A stretch of 64,000 nucleotides of DNA from Hippophae tibetana (GCA_037013495.1 CM072811.1:25298159-25362158); one strand, 5' to 3'; counted from the stretch's first letter, positions 34,001-47,800 are shown. Numbers and translations: made by a program. The notes: generated by a model not told the origin, from the sequence alone.

Positions 34001-35739
34001 GATATCTCAATTTGTATTGTTTTATTACCATCTTATCTCATTAAAAATTAAGTGATATAAGAAGAGATGAGTTTTAAAAATTAATGCATTGTCTCATGAA
34101 TTTCATTAATATCTCATTTCAATTTACATCTCTTGCCACAGATAAACTTAATTGCAGGAACATCCAAAATTTAAATGGTCGATCATGTATGCAAGATGAC
34201 TTTCTGCTTAAGACTCACTAAACTTGTAGCATTTAATTATGATAGACATGCTTGCATGAATAACTTCTTTGAAATTGGTTTAGGTGACTAAAGAATCTTT
34301 ATATAAGGCAATATCAATTTGTGCACCAGGAGTGGAATTCAAAAAAGTTGGAAAAACGATACAGTAAGACATCTCTCATATACTAATTCCCAGTTCTGCA
34401 ATTTTATCTAATATCTACAGGGTCTTGTTCTTACAATTTATGTTGTTCTTGAAAGTGACCATGCAGATAAACATCGATATGGCGTTGTGCGTGAATTTGT
34501 TGGTCATGGAGTTGGAAGTGTTTTCCATGCCGATCCAGTTGTTCTGCACTTCAGTAATCATTCTGAACTTATCTCTGCTGCTCTGCTATCTTTATTATTT
34601 TCTTCTTTTGGGCGTCTATCATATCCTTCATGCTCTAGAAGACTCATATCATGCTACGGAGGAAAAACATTAATTTTAATAAAGATATGGAATTACTTAT
34701 AGAAATCTTAATAAATTAAAAATGGAGTGAAGGATGCTAGGGGTCCTGTAGTTTACACATAAGCCTCATAGCTTTTTAGTATGTCATATAGGTCCTGTTG
34801 TTTTAATAAAATTAACACTAAGATTCTTTTTTGATCGTTTACTAAAAAATTGAGTTAGATTCTATCATGTGTTGATCATGTGATCAAATTTATAAAGGTA
34901 TTTCTAGTCATTTGTCTTTCGTATATGATTCTACATAACTTGATAACAATCTTAATAATCTCAATAAAATTATTATTCCAGATATAGCCTCACTAATTTG
35001 ATCACATGATCATTAAAATATAAAAACTATCCCAATAGTCGATAATCATAATAGGATTTTAGTGTTAATTTTATGAAAGTAACATGATTTATATGCTCCA
35101 TATGGGATTTATGCGTTACACTCATGTAAGCTAGAGGATCCCTAGCATCCTTCACCCTTAAAAATATTAGCTTATGGATTTTAAATTATTATCTATATCC
35201 TAAATCTCACTATTCAAAACATTAACTCTTGAGAAATTCCTTGGGAGGAAAATTGGAGTCAACACTCACTCAACAATAAGAAAAAAGAAAATAGTTTTAA
35301 GATATATTCTTCAAATGTGCGATATCTTTCTCTCTCTCTCTCTCTCTAGTTATATGCAGTATAGTTTTCAGCTAGGAGCTCAAAATGTTCAATATGAAGT
35401 AACATCAATTATCATTCATTTTAGGGAACAACGATCCTGGGCGCATGGTGCTGAATCAAACTTTCACTATAGGTAATGGATTCTAAAAATAAGTTTTACT
35501 CTAAATTGTAGTTTAGATTTTAGTTAGACGTTGATGCACATAATAACATAAATTGGTTGAAAATTGTTGCTATGTATCTGATGATATCTGCAGAGCCGAT
35601 GCTGACAATAGGTAGCGTAAATCCTGTATTGTGGGATGATAATTGGACAGTGGTAACAGAGGATGGAAGTTTGTCAGCTCAGTTTGAACACACCATATTG
35701 ATAACTAAAGATGGTGCTGAGATACTAACTCAATGTTAG
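31100..35739 (+). CDS. MAP1D: Methionine aminopeptidase 1D, organellar (ten exons, 352 aa)
   Basis: Exons: 31100-31211, 31978-32047, 32412-32640, 32931-33092, 33197-33238, 33632-33703, 34284-34363, 34456-34553, 35425-35472, 35594-35739. All introns are GT-AG and all phases join without a stop. The product is a type I MetAP that removes initiator Met from new proteins. All five metal ligands plus the substrate His are present: His182 (CHGIP), Asp199 (INIDVTVY), Asp210 (HGDTSATF), His273 (FVGHGVG), Glu305 (FTIEPML), Glu336 (AQFEHTI). Residues 1-63 contain no Asp or Glu and are rich in Ser, Arg, Asn and Gln, as in mitochondrial/plastid transit peptides. The 61-80 linker ([12 protein letters not shown]) and the 352-residue length fit plant MAP1D. 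The start is the first ATG in a purine-rich leader. Introns 1, 6 and 8 carry small transposons. No damage is seen in the coding sequence. Confidence 0.93.
31258..31448. mobile_element. Tourist/Harbinger-like MITE in MAP1D intron 1
   Basis: The left end GGTCTGTTTAATTGG and the reverse complement of the right end GGGTCTGTTTG are matching short inverted repeats. TTA flanks both sides (31255-31257 and 31449-31451), the target choice of PIF/Harbinger elements. A similar but more decayed end pair (aggtcttgtttgg near 31518, gtaccctta near 31835) suggests a second insertion. Confidence 0.6.
33776..34134. mobile_element. hAT-like MITE in MAP1D intron 6
   Basis: The ends TAGAGATGCAAAGT and, in reverse complement, AAGAGATGTAAATT form short imperfect inverted repeats. 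The 8-bp GCCACAGA occurs directly outside both ends (33768-33775 and 34135-34142), the duplication size of hAT elements. The 359-bp interior is filled with 'tctcattt' words in both orientations. Confidence 0.78.
34724..35157. mobile_element. hAT-like MITE with long inverted repeats in MAP1D intron 8
   Basis: The left end GGAGTGAAGGATGCTAGGGG and the reverse complement of the right end GGGTGAAGGATGCTAGGGA continue to match for about 32 bp. The 8-bp TTAAAAAT flanks both ends exactly (34716-34723 and 35158-35165). The interior of this 434-bp element is non-coding and contains a 'tgatcacatgatca'-type dyad. Confidence 0.85.
35326..35348. repeat. (TC)n microsatellite in MAP1D intron 8
   Basis: A run of TC dinucleotides about 20 bp long, 76 bp before exon 9. 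Confidence 0.85.
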
Positions 35740-36320
35740 CATCTCTACGTTATGTACATCCTCTTGTTTTTTTCAAAGTCTTTGAAATCTCTTGTAATCT
35801 AAAATGTGATTTGTATTAAACGCTTCCAAAGTGGAGGTGCTTGACTCTGTTTCATCACTTGATTCGGTTTTATGATTCTCAGAGCAGAAATACCAGCTCG
35901 TTCCTTGATACTAATTTGTTGCCAAATTCCTTTGCATCCTTCAAAATTTAGGCTTGTATTCAATTGTTGTTTGAATAATTATTTATCACGAAGCTAAAAA
36001 AGAATAAAAGTGGTTTATGTAGAAATATAAATTATTTACTCCTTGATATTAATTATTTTGTGGTTAAAGCTGAGTTATTTTTGTTGTTTGTCAAAAAAAA
36101 AATTATCTAAAATGTATATGATTGTTCCAATAACTTATTGTTGCATTGTCAAATGAAAATAAAGAGATACATCATTAGTATTTGTTTGAAAAAATATTTT
36201 AAAAATATGAAATATAATGAAAATGAAAATTGATAATGACAAAATAATAAGTTTATTACTTTAAAAAAAATATTCATTAATGTTTTATATTTATCAAATT
36301 TGGTCAAAATTTTCTTTTTA
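35740..36320. other. MAP1D 3' flank, then AT-rich DNA
   Basis: The first 200 bp after the stop are less AT-rich and T-rich in places, as in a plant 3' UTR, but no single polyadenylation site can be fixed. No other feature is seen. Confidence 0.45.
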
Positions 36321-36325
36321 TAGTC

Positions 36326-36634
36326 GGGGTGTTCAACGGTTTGGTCTAGTTTTGGTTAAAAACTTTAATTAAATCGGATCATTTGAAACGGTTTTAATTA
36401 ATACAAATCGAATCGGATCGTTTGATTTATAAAACTGTTTGGTTCGGTCCCGATTTTCGGTTTGGTTTAGTTTTTGGACATCTTTAATGAGAAATAATGT
36501 GAAAATTTTAATATATTATTAAATCGGTCTCTTTCAATTCGATTGATTTAAAAATTAATACAAATCAGATTAGATAGTTTGAAAAACGTTTTTAACTAAT
36601 ATAAACCAAATCGAACCGATTTATGAACATCCAT
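36326..36634. mobile_element. Probable hAT-like MITE
   Basis: The left end 'ggggtgttcaacggtttggtc' and the right end in reverse complement 'ggatgttcataaatcggttc' resemble each other and the ends of plant hAT MITEs. The interior has many 'cggtttggtt' and 'aaccaaat' words in both orientations and an internal near-copy of the end ('tttggacatcttta' at about 36473). No exact 8-bp duplication was found. Confidence 0.5.
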
Positions 36635-36639
36635 AATGA

Positions 36640-37437
36640 TTGATATGAATCAAATTGTACATATTTAAAAACAATAAGACTTGTGATGTATTATCTAAAA
36701 AGTATAATATTTTTACTTATATTTCTTAAAGTTATGACATCACCCGATATTCAACTCTTAAAGTTTATTTACTATCTGCGTATATGTTTTTTATATATAA
36801 CATAAAAAGCATATATTTTTCACATTTTTGGAACAAATGTTTTTTTGGGATCGGTATTTTTGAATGATCTTTATTTTTGTTTTGATATCATTTGTTGTAA
36901 TTTTTATCAAAAGTATCATTAGATTATTCCTATTTAAGTTATTAATATTTATTTTAATCATAATAATATTTTTAAATTATTCTAATTTATTAATATTATT
37001 ATTGAAATTTATAAAATAGATATTATTGATTTAAGTAATTTAAATATGTGTAATATTTAATAACAAGGGTAAAAAGGAAAAAAATACCAAAGTGAGAACG
37101 AAGGAACTTTAAATGTACAAATTCTTAGATACTAAGGAAAGACTTTTAATTGAGATTTAGCATAGTCAGGTGGATTCTGGTTGTAAAGAAGTGCTTTTGT
37201 CTTGAATGCTGTGAAAATTGTATTTTATTTTATTTTTGGACTAAATTGGAGGACCAGAAGTCCAAGTACTTGTTTGTTTTCAGAAATGTGAAGCCTATTA
37301 GTGGGAACTCACAACTTGTTCTTCCTCCATACACTATTGTTTCCCTATAATTAATAAACTACAGTATCACAAATAATATATATTGATATTAAGATTTTTA
37401 AAATACGCATATTATTAAAATAATGTAGATATTTTGA

Positions 37438-37469
<32 letters not shown>

Positions 37470-40085
37470 TATATTAATTTCCTTTGTCAGTAGTTGGAGA
37501 TTATTAATTAAAAAGTTACCAATTTAATAGGAAATTGGGTCTCACAAGTAGTGCTTTCTCTGACTTAAAATAACTGCAGGTTACTTAGGTTTCAAATAAT
37601 TTAATATATTTGTTATTTTTTTTATAAAAAATTAATATATTTTTTATTTTTATAATAATTTAATACAGTTTTTTAGCCATTTTAATATAAAAAGTTAACA
37701 ACGAAAAATCTCTTTAGATGAAAAAAAGTTATTTTTATAAAATTTATTGACAAAAAATAAAATCTTTGAAAAAACACAACTATTAAATTAAAATATATTT
37801 TAATCATAATTAAATCAATAATAAATTAAAAATTATATTTAATAATAATATTTAAATATAATTAGTTATAAAGATATAAAAAATAATTTCAATTTTTTAT
37901 TACAATAATAACCAAAATAATTATAATAATATTGTTATTTAAAATTTATAAAATAGTTGTGCAAGTAATAATTTATTATAAGGTAAGTCCTTAAATGTTT
38001 ATTTATGCTAAATGTTTCTTCTATTCAGTTTTATTTAGGATAAATGTATTATTTAATCTTTTATTTAGAAAAAAATATTTATAAATCTTTTTATTTGTTA
38101 AAAATATGTTAAATAAGTATAAATTTAACTTTTTATCTAATTTTTTATTAAATATAAATATAACACATTTGTATTTATATTTTTTTGATAAATATATACG
38201 TAAAAATTAATTAAAAATTACTTAAATTTGCATTATTTAATACTTAAAATCAAATGTTAAATAATGAAAATTGAATTTAAATTTAATTGAAATATTTATT
38301 AATAAATTTGACTAATTTTTTAATGAAAAATTACTTTATTAAATAAATATATATTGAAACATAAAACAATTTATATGTTTTATGTATTATTTTATTATAT
38401 TTAACAAGAAATTAAATAAAAAGTTAAATTTATTCTTATCTATTACCTTTTAATAAATAAATGAATTTTAAAAAAAAATTATAAATTCTAAACTAAAGTA
38501 TCTTTAGTGACGAGATGTAATGAATTAAAGATATCCAAATAATTATGTAACTAATTATTAAAATAAAGCTCATTAAATTATGATATACAAATTATTAAAT
38601 GTATTAAATTGTTATAAAAAAATTTATTCATTATTATTTTTATAATAACAAAATACTACTATTTAAGAAAGAAGGGACAACTCATGCACTGGTCTACAGC
38701 TACCACAAGATTAGAGAATCAAACTGGTACTATTTGTCCTGGATTTTTTTAGCTTCATTTTATGATTAATAATAGAAAAAAGGTGCACATACACCATTAA
38801 CTTTAATTTCAGAATATGTTTATTTGTTTTAAATTATTGTGCTGTAATCAAATTATTATTATATTTATAAATAGCTTATTTATTTTAATCAGTCTATTTT
38901 TCATTCTTTTTAGTTGTTAACTTCTTTTTTTCCAATCTAAGTTTTATCACTAAAAAAATATAAAAAAAAAGTAAGAAGTAACTTAAGTGTTCAAAAAAAT
39001 TAAATCTTCTACAAAAATACATTAATTTTAAAAAATATTAATAATATATCATATTTGTTAAAGTAAATTGGCTAAATTTTCGTGCTATCTATAATAATAA
39101 ATATATTTTAGTTTAATTGCATTCATAACATCCTTTATAAATTAGTTTTTATTTTATTTTTAACACCTCTAGATAGTGTACATATGTTTCGGTGTAATAG
39201 AAAAAAATATTTTTGCATGTTCAAAAATATGATACACATATATTTTGGAGAGATTAAAAATAAAATAATATGAATAACTGAATCATATAAAAATTAGAAG
39301 GATATATTTATTTCTTTGAATACTAATAAATAAAAAATAATATTGTTAATGTTAACAAGCTAGTTCAAAGATGTGTATCCTAGATATATAAAGTTTAAAG
39401 TTCTAACTCACAAATATAATTACTTGTTTAATATAATTATTTCAAAAATAGTAATAATAATAATATTATTAATATAAATTGATTTTTTTTAAAACACTAA
39501 TATCAAAATAATTAAAAATTTAATTTTTTTGTGAAAATTTTATATTCTATTCTCTCAAATTAAAAAGTAAAAAGAATTAAATTAATAAAATAAAAATATA
39601 TTAAATTATCATAGAATCAGTGTACAATTCAAGTTTTTTATTTAACTCTTTAAACTATTCAAATATGTATAACTATTTTCAATGATAAAATGATATATAT
39701 TCAATCCAATTTAATCATTAATATTTAAAGATTTTAATGTTTTAAATTACAAAAATATAAGAATTAGATCTAAATTTAAAAATAAAACAAATCAAAATAT
39801 AACAGAACATACTTAAAATTATAATTAGATTAAAATATAACTGAATAAAAATTATAATAAATTGAAATTTAAGTATAATATTTATAATATAATTTATATT
39901 TATTAAAATAAATTAAATAAAATATGAGAGTAGAAAGATAGCTTTTACAAAAATAAAAGTCTCTCAAGGGGAGATAGTAAATAAGTAGATTTTTTCAGAA
40001 AGGGGAAAAGAGATAAACGGAACTAAGGGAAATAAATAAATAAAATAAATAAAAAGGAACGCATTACATAGCATTAATAAAAATA
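36640..40085. other. AT-rich intergenic DNA
   Basis: A (GA)n run occurs at about 37444-37470. No coding evidence: the open frame 37150-37350 has no recognisable motif. The remainder is extremely AT-rich. Confidence 0.6.
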
Positions 40086-40097
40086 AGTTGTCGATAC

Positions 40098-40637
40098 GTG
40101 AATCGTACTGGACTCCGTGCTAATCATGCTTTTGCCTCTACCTCTAATGGGTCTGATCCATTCAAGAACTTCACAGCAAATCCAGCTGAACTCATGAATG
40201 AGTTTATGTTGTATCTTCAAAGCAAGACAAGAGGAGCTAGAATTGACTGTGTAGATAGCATAGAAGAAGGAAACTCAACAGCATTGTTAGGCAAGTTTGC
40301 GGGCTTCTTGGCAGATACAAAACTCATACCACAAGAGGACATGCAAGGTATCATAAAAGCCTTTAAAACTGCTCTTAAAATAAATATGTTGCATGATTTT
40401 TGGGTTGTAGATTCAGGTGCCACAGATCATATGACAAACCATGTGTCAAAGTCTCATAAGTTTGAAAAATTAGCAAATCCTTCACAAGTTTCAATTGCAA
40501 ATGGTGAGAATGTAAAGGTTTTAGGAAAGGAAAAAATAAAATTAATGTCAGATGAAATCGAGTCGGCAGTTTTATATGTACCTTCCTTTCCTTTCCAACT
40601 TCTGTCTGTAGGAAAAATCACAAATACCTTGAATTAA
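40098..40637 (+). pseudogene. Orphan Ty1/copia gag C-terminus plus protease fragment, still open
   Basis: A single 179-codon frame without stops. Residues 20-105 match the gag-protease linker of plant copia elements (FKNFTANPAELMNEFM; NSTALLGKFAGFLADT). Residues 106-179 are the protease, with the active site VVDSGATDHMT at about 106-116 and the downstream blocks VSIANGENVKVLGK and PFQLLSVGKITNTLN. The aspartic protease would process the Gag-Pol polyprotein. Neither zinc knuckle, integrase, RT nor LTR is present on either side, so this is an isolated fragment. The Met at 40098 is simply the first in frame and need not be a real start. Confidence 0.82.
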
Positions 40638-40692
40638 GCTCCTTGTTTTATTCTTTGAATTAAGGTCCTTGTGTTTATTCTTTGAATTAAGA
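40629..40692. repeat. Short tandem repeat at the end of the copia fragment
   Basis: 'ttgaattaaggtccttgtgtttattc' and variants occur two to three times in tandem, directly overlapping the last codons and stop of the protease frame. Confidence 0.75.
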
Positions 40693-40699
40693 ACTAATA

Positions 40700-43600
40700 T
40701 CCAATACATATATTATCAATGCTTTAATTATCATTATGATACGTTCGATAATAAATAAATTTGTATTTTTTATATATACTAAAATTATTTTAAAAATAAA
40801 AAAGTTTATCTTTCAAACAATATTGAAACATGAAAATAAAATATAAAATATGCAAACATAAAAGTAAGTTGAAATTTATACTATGGTAGCATTTATATTA
40901 TCATTACTCATTATATTCATTAGAAAGAGAATCCGGTGGGTTTCATAATTTCTTTTAGTATATTGAGTTATTTTATTATTTTTTAATTTTTTTTAATATT
41001 CTATTATTTTATTTTTTATCTTTTGTTATGTATTTATTAAAATAAAGTTTAACATATTTTAAATTTTATTAATTTAAAATATTATAAAATCACATTTTTC
41101 AATAATAATAAATAATTTCTTTAATATATTAACACAAAAGGTACCGTATTCACACATAATAAACTAAATTAGATTATTATTGTAACAAATTTTTTAATTA
41201 ATTATAAAATTTAAAAAATATATTATATAATATTGTTATTACATTAATAATCATAATTATGAAAAGAGTAAACTTAAGATAATATACTTGAATTATTATA
41301 TTTTTTATAACATTAAATTATTATTTTTCATATTTATACTATTTAATTATTATATTTATATAATTTTAATAGGTTTCGTTCGTACATATTTAAGTGAATT
41401 ATTTGAAATTATTCAAATAATTAAGTATGATATTTGAAATAAAAATTTATTATAAATATAAAATTTAATTATTTAAATTGTTTAAATATATTATTTATTA
41501 TTTATATTGTTTTATATTATTTTAATTATATGTTGTTTAAAATAAAATATTATTATTTAGATTATTTGATGTTAAATATTATTTAATTAAATAATATTCT
41601 ATGTTATTTTAATAGTAATAAGTTTAAATATATTGTTTTTTATATTACCTATAAATTATCGAAATAATTTGGTTTTGATTTTTTCGATGAGTCAATGCCT
41701 TCCCTACATCGTGGAGCCAACGACGCGCTTTTCACTTTTACAGATATACCCATAATGATTCTGTCACAATCTTATAATAATATTAAATATATAAAATAAT
41801 ATTATAGATAAATATCATTAATATAATTATATTAAATAAAAAATTATAATTTTAGTTTTAATTGTTATATATTTTTACTATATAAAATTATGTAAAAAAA
41901 TTATTTAAATATTTAGTATAATATTATTCATAAATACCATTAATATAATTATATTTAATAAAAAATTATAAAGTTAATTATGATTATTAGATATTTTTAT
42001 AATATATAAAATTAGTCTATAACAATATTATCAAAAATATTATTTCAATATCAATTTTATTTTTATAATTAATTATTTTTATTATTAATAAAATAATAAT
42101 AATAATAATAAATTATTGTAACAATATCAATATAGGGTTTATTATAAAAAAAAATTATACTTTATTATTAGCAAATATTAAAACAAGCTCAATTTAATAT
42201 TTTATTTAATAATTTAGGATAATGAAATTTCTATAACTATTTTTATTATTATTAAAATAAAATTATATGTATTTTTTATTTTATTTTTATAATTAATTAT
42301 ATTTTAATATTGAATAAATAATTATTAATAATAATTATTTAAATTATGATAATATTGATAACTATAATTTGACAAGCAAATGTTTTAAGAAGTAAAAACT
42401 TTGTTTTGATATTGAGAAAACAGCTATAACAACAGTGAGACTTTTATTCAACGTTATTGTTATTAGGTATTGTTAATTTTTTTTTTAAAGAATATTAAAA
42501 TTTATTTATTTATTAAATAAATGAAATATTATAGTAGTAACACAAAACAATCTCAAAATATTGATTCTTAATAATTTAATAGCTCAATACTTACTTTTTA
42601 CAAGACGATCTAGGCAGCCCTATTTTTAGAATTTTTTTGCGGGTAATATTTCTATTTTAGAAAAGTAATAACATTAAAATATTAGGTAATGTTTTTTAAT
42701 TATTTTAACATTAATATTTTGTGATAAAAAAAGAGAGAGAGGCAATTATGCTTATAAAATTGATATATTGAAATAGCAAGGTGTGGAATCATTGTCCTTT
42801 TTCTGATCTGCCATATTTGGAGGTGATAGTTGATAGTTTAATTTTCTCTAAATTAATTGATTACTTTTTTTTATTATTATTATTGTTTACTTGGCTATTG
42901 ACCTTATTAGGCTCTCATATATAATGCATTTTATTCACGACAAAGAATAATGCTCCTTCCACTTCATGACTCTGGTGTGGTTTATTGCTTTTGACTTGAC
43001 CTTTTAATTCTTGACTATAAATTTTAAATAATTGCTTTTTTGCATTCTATAAGCTCTTATTAAACGAGATTCGGATCCCATGTCATCATCATGCGTGGGA
43101 TCTTCAATATATAACTTTTTAATAGTGGTGAGAATTCATGTTATCAATGTCGGCTCAAGTACTTAACTGCTAATTACCAAGTGCAATAAAGGCTGTGAGA
43201 ATTCATGTTTATGTAAACATTAGACAATATTAATGGTTCAAATAAAGCTGTGAAATATAATACTTGGTTTATGTCACTCGTTTCTTACTCGACCTAATTA
43301 ACCTCAACTCGAACAAACTATATTTAGTAAATACGTTGAAATGTGTCGATTAATTTATGATCAAACCTATTTAATGGTAATTCAAATTCATTTAAAAGCA
43401 TTTGTGTGGAGTTTCCATATTGTATAGTAATTTTTGTTAACTAGAAACATTATATATAGATGTAACCATTTATAACACAATATATTTAACCCTAATTATA
43501 TATATATATATATATATATACACGTGTGATATATACATACGTGTGAGGAGGGGGCAAATGTTTCATGTTAACACTATCATAAATAAAATTATAAGTATAA

Positions 43601-44520
43601 TATTTATAAAATTATAAATAAATTATATATTTAAAATAAAAATATATCACACATAGATTTTAAATTTTATGTTTTTACTATTTAATATCTCGTTATAGAC
43701 TTAATGATTTAGAAATACTTTTATTAAAAAGAAATGTGTATGATATATTTTTTAAATAAAAATAAATATACTAAAAAATAACTAATATTATATTTTAATA
43801 TGTATATGGTGTCCTCCTAAATACAATTCTTAAATCCACCCATCATCCCAACTTAAACCCAGACCTAGATTAAGCTCAACCTAAATTCGTTTAAAAGCTT
43901 CGAGTTCTTTACAAGTTTACAAATTATGTTACAATTTTCTGTTTTTGAATAACATTTATGAAGATTTTGGGTTATTTTTAATTTTCTTTCTTTTCAATTT
44001 TGTAATTTTTCAAAAAAAATTACTAATATTTTGAAAAATATTATTGTATAGTTTACAATAAGTTAGTTGTAACTTGTATGACATGGTACAATAGACTATC
44101 AAATCAATATAAATATATAAAACATGGTCCATTTATACACCAAAAATGACAAAGAAAGATTGATTCAAAGTATTATAAAAACAGATAAAGTTATTCAACA
44201 AAAGATTAAAGCAAACAGTTACATAAAATATTGAAGTTGTTACTTATATTCAATTATGTTATTATTTATTTATTTAAAATTAAATAAATTTATAAAAAAT
44301 ATGAAAATAGTAAGTAAAATGTATGTTCAAAAATATTTGTTGAAATAAACAAATATTAAATTCGAACACTTGATCACATTCATTTTATAATTTTAACACA
44401 TGTCCATATTTTCATTTCAAACAAATATGTTAAGTATCCAATGTGCAATATGGTAGACCTTGATTTAGTACGAGGTTTATTGCATATGTATAGGTTGTGT
44501 TAGTGGTGTGTGCCCATCAA
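40700..44520. other. AT-rich intergenic DNA
   Basis: No genes. 41690-41740 is a short GC-richer island without an open frame. A TA run lies at about 43498-43521. The rest is A/T-rich with no bounded repeat recognised. Confidence 0.55.
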
Positions 44521-44531
44521 ATAGTGTACAA

Positions 44532-44805
44532 GAGTCTATGACTTCATGTGATATACATGGGTGATATTGTAAGTGTTTTGTGAGGTAGGGAGCATTAGAT
44601 AATCTCTTGTTTAGAGTTTGTTACAAAATCAGTTAGAATATATGCTATATAATATATTATGATGATTTTGTTAGCTATCAAGAAGTTGTAATATTTAGTT
44701 TCTAGTCTTTTCTTCCTCTTTCTCTCTCATTTTCCTACCATGCTTGTTCTTGAATGTTCTTGTTGTTCTTGCTATTTTTGTCATCTTCAATGCTAAAATC
44801 TTTCA
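44532..44805 (+). repeat. 5' LTR (left border approximate)
   Basis: It ends 'aaaatctttca' immediately before the primer-binding site. The true left border may lie further upstream because the 3' copy used for alignment is truncated at its start. Confidence 0.65.
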
Positions 44806-44816
44806 TGGTATTAGAG
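44806..44816 (+). other. Primer-binding site
   Basis: TGGTATTAGAG, an initiator tRNA-Met-type copia priming site abutting the 5' LTR. Confidence 0.75.
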
Positions 44817-44819
44817 ATC

Positions 44820-47800
44820 TTATGGCTCATAATCTTGCTTCTGCATTTTACAATGAAGAAATGATGTTTTGATTAGCTAATTTTTCTACAAATCTAAATT
44901 TTCTCTTGCTAATATACCCATAAATCCAAACTTTTCTCTAAAGTTGGATGATAAGAATTTCCTGATTTGGCATGAAAAAATTAAACATGTAGCAATTGTT
45001 TACGCTTATAAGGTTTCCTTAAAGGAACGTAAGCCATGTTTGCTAAAATCATCAAGAAGATGACTCAAGTTGTTGTTGAAGATGGAACTATCAAGAGTTA
45101 AGAAACACTTCAAAAAAATCCCTTGTATGATGTCTGGGACAGAAACGATAAGAATGCTATGAGTTGGATCTACAACTTAGTTTCTCCTAGTAAGTTGAAG
45201 CTTCTCTATGGAAATACATATGCACATTCAAGAAATATTTAAGAAAACTCTCACTCGAATCTCATGGAGTTGAGATGAAAACTTCAAACTATGAAGAAGA
45301 AAGAGAAGTCTATGGATGAGTACATTGGGGATGCAAAGGAATTGTTCGATCTAATGAGTGCAATAGGTGATCTATTCTCATCTCAAGAAGAGATATTGTA
45401 TTTTCTTAGAGGTTTGAATGCTGACTACATTTCTCTTGTAATGAATATTACACATAAAAGAACATGCCTAGCATTGATGAAGTCTTTTCAAGATTGATAA
45501 CACATAAGAGACAATTGATGAGAATGAGTCGAATTGATTCAGTTAATACTAGCCTTATAACTGCCTAAGATGCATCAAGCTTCTAAAGAACAAGCAACAC
45601 CACTAGTATCAATGCAAGAATCTACACCTATAGTACAAACTGCTTCTAAAGAACAATTATCACAAGTTCAACAATATATTCCTTCCAATCAAGGGGCGTT
45701 CGAGAATCTTATAGAGGCTATAATAATGGTGGAAGAGGGACTTACAAAGGAGCCTATCAAATTTGTAAGAAAGTGAGGAATTTTATACTCAACTAGATGT
45801 ATCTCAGCATTTTATGCCACAATAATTTTCAAATGCTTATCTTCAACCATAAATGAACTCACCCAAACCTTAAACAAATTTGTAGAATGTGACTACTAGA
45901 ATTCCAACTTCCTTTTGAACTTAGTTCATCTTAGTTACAATATAACTTAATGTCAATGTTTGCACCTTACTTACCCAATCCAATGCCTCTTGGATCCAAT
46001 AATGTACCTACACCAAGTTCTAATGCTACTATGTCAACTAATGGAATGATGTATAGTGTTTTATCCTCAATGGTCGTGGTTTTCTCAATTTGCATCCTAA
46101 GCCCCCACTGCTTTCTTTGCTACTTCATCTATGTATCAAGACAATAACTAGTACATAGACTCTAGGGTTAGTCACCATTTTATAGCAAGCCTAAGAAACT
46201 TGACTAATCCTACTCCATATGTAGGCCATGAATTAGTGATGTTATGTAATGGAAACTCTACATCTATTTCTCATATAGGTAAAGGTAAAGTTGAAACTAA
46301 AAATTTGATTTTCAAATTGAATAACTTGATGCATATTCTACAACTTGCCAAGAACTTAGTCTTAGTACCATAAATGTGTATTGATAATTGTGTTTTTGTG
46401 AAATTTTTTCCTAATTCCTTTTGTATAAAATATCTGAGCCATGAGAGAGTGACAATAAGGGGAGGAGTTGATAATGGTCTCTACTAATTTCCTAGTCCAA
46501 CATATATAGAGCAAAACTAATTTGTAAGAAAGACTAGTAATGAACATATTACATGTAATAACTTTTTCTCTTCTACTTTCTTACCTAGTGGTAGCTTGCT
46601 TTTAGATAAATCATTTACTACTACTACTATTTAATGCAATAAATTATTTGTTGATGGTCTAGTCTGGCATCAAGGATTAGGTCATCCACATATAGCTATT
46701 GTAAAGAAAATATTACATTATTCAAATTTTACTATGAAACAAGATACCATTCTAGAATTATATGGCTCTTATCAATTGGAAAAATCTCATAGGTTGCTCT
46801 TTCATCATGTTTATAAGAGGTATAATCACCTATTTGATATTTTTTATATGGATATATGGGTCCCTCTCCTATTATAGCTAAAAATGGAGTTAGATATTTT
46901 CATCTTATTTGTAGATGATCACACTAGACACCAATGATTATTTGTGTTTCACAAAAAGAGTCAAACTACCTAAATTTTCCTACACTTTGATGCCTTGGTT
47001 GAGAGGTAGTTAAAGAGCAAAATTAAATAGCTGTAAAGTGACGGGGGTATTGAGTTTAAGTCTCTTGAGCCATATTTGTTTCAAATGAGGTTACAATAGG
47101 AGAATAACATGCCTTTATACTCCATCTCAAAATGGAGTAGTGGAATGCAAAAATAGACATATGGTAAAGATTATTTTTCTATGATTACTAGTGAAAGATT
47201 ACCTCTTGAACTGTGGCCTACGGCTTTAAAATAGCCATGTTTCTTATCAATAGATTACCTTTTAAACACTTTAGGTAATGAAATCTCCTTTTAAACTTTT
47301 GTGTATAACCATACATGATTATTCTTACTTGAGATTTTTTGGATGTCTTTACTATCCATACACCACCCGTGTGTTCTTAGAGTATCCCGAGCATCAAAAA
47401 GTTTTTAATTGTTATGATCCAATCACAAGAAGAATGTATGTATCTGCTCATAGTGTTTTTGATGAGACCGAGTTTCCTTATTTGACCTTTTTTTCCAAAT
47501 TCCTAGTTCATCAAATAATATTACAACTCCAACAAGTAAACAAATGCCTATGATTTTAGTTAGATTACCTCAATCACAAGATGAGACTAGAGTAATTTAC
47601 AATTGTATACAAAAAACCTTCAAACAATATGTCTATCATTCAAAAGTACGAAGCCCTTTTATCTCAATCTAGTGTTCCATTGTCTATTTATAATATACCT
47701 GCTTTGTCTGACCAAAATAACAATAGAAAATATGTGTCGGTGTTATCTTCTAACTATACAAATGAAGTTGACACAAGTTCTATACCTTTTATCTCAACCC

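Noticed and set aside
34425..34673. Two overlapping + frames in the MAP1D region
   Set aside because: One is a wrong-frame reading of exon 8; the other is exon 8 reading on into intron 8. The spliced gene explains both.
37150..37350. 66-codon open frame
   Set aside because: No signal peptide, domain or upstream promoter pattern that I can defend; likely chance.
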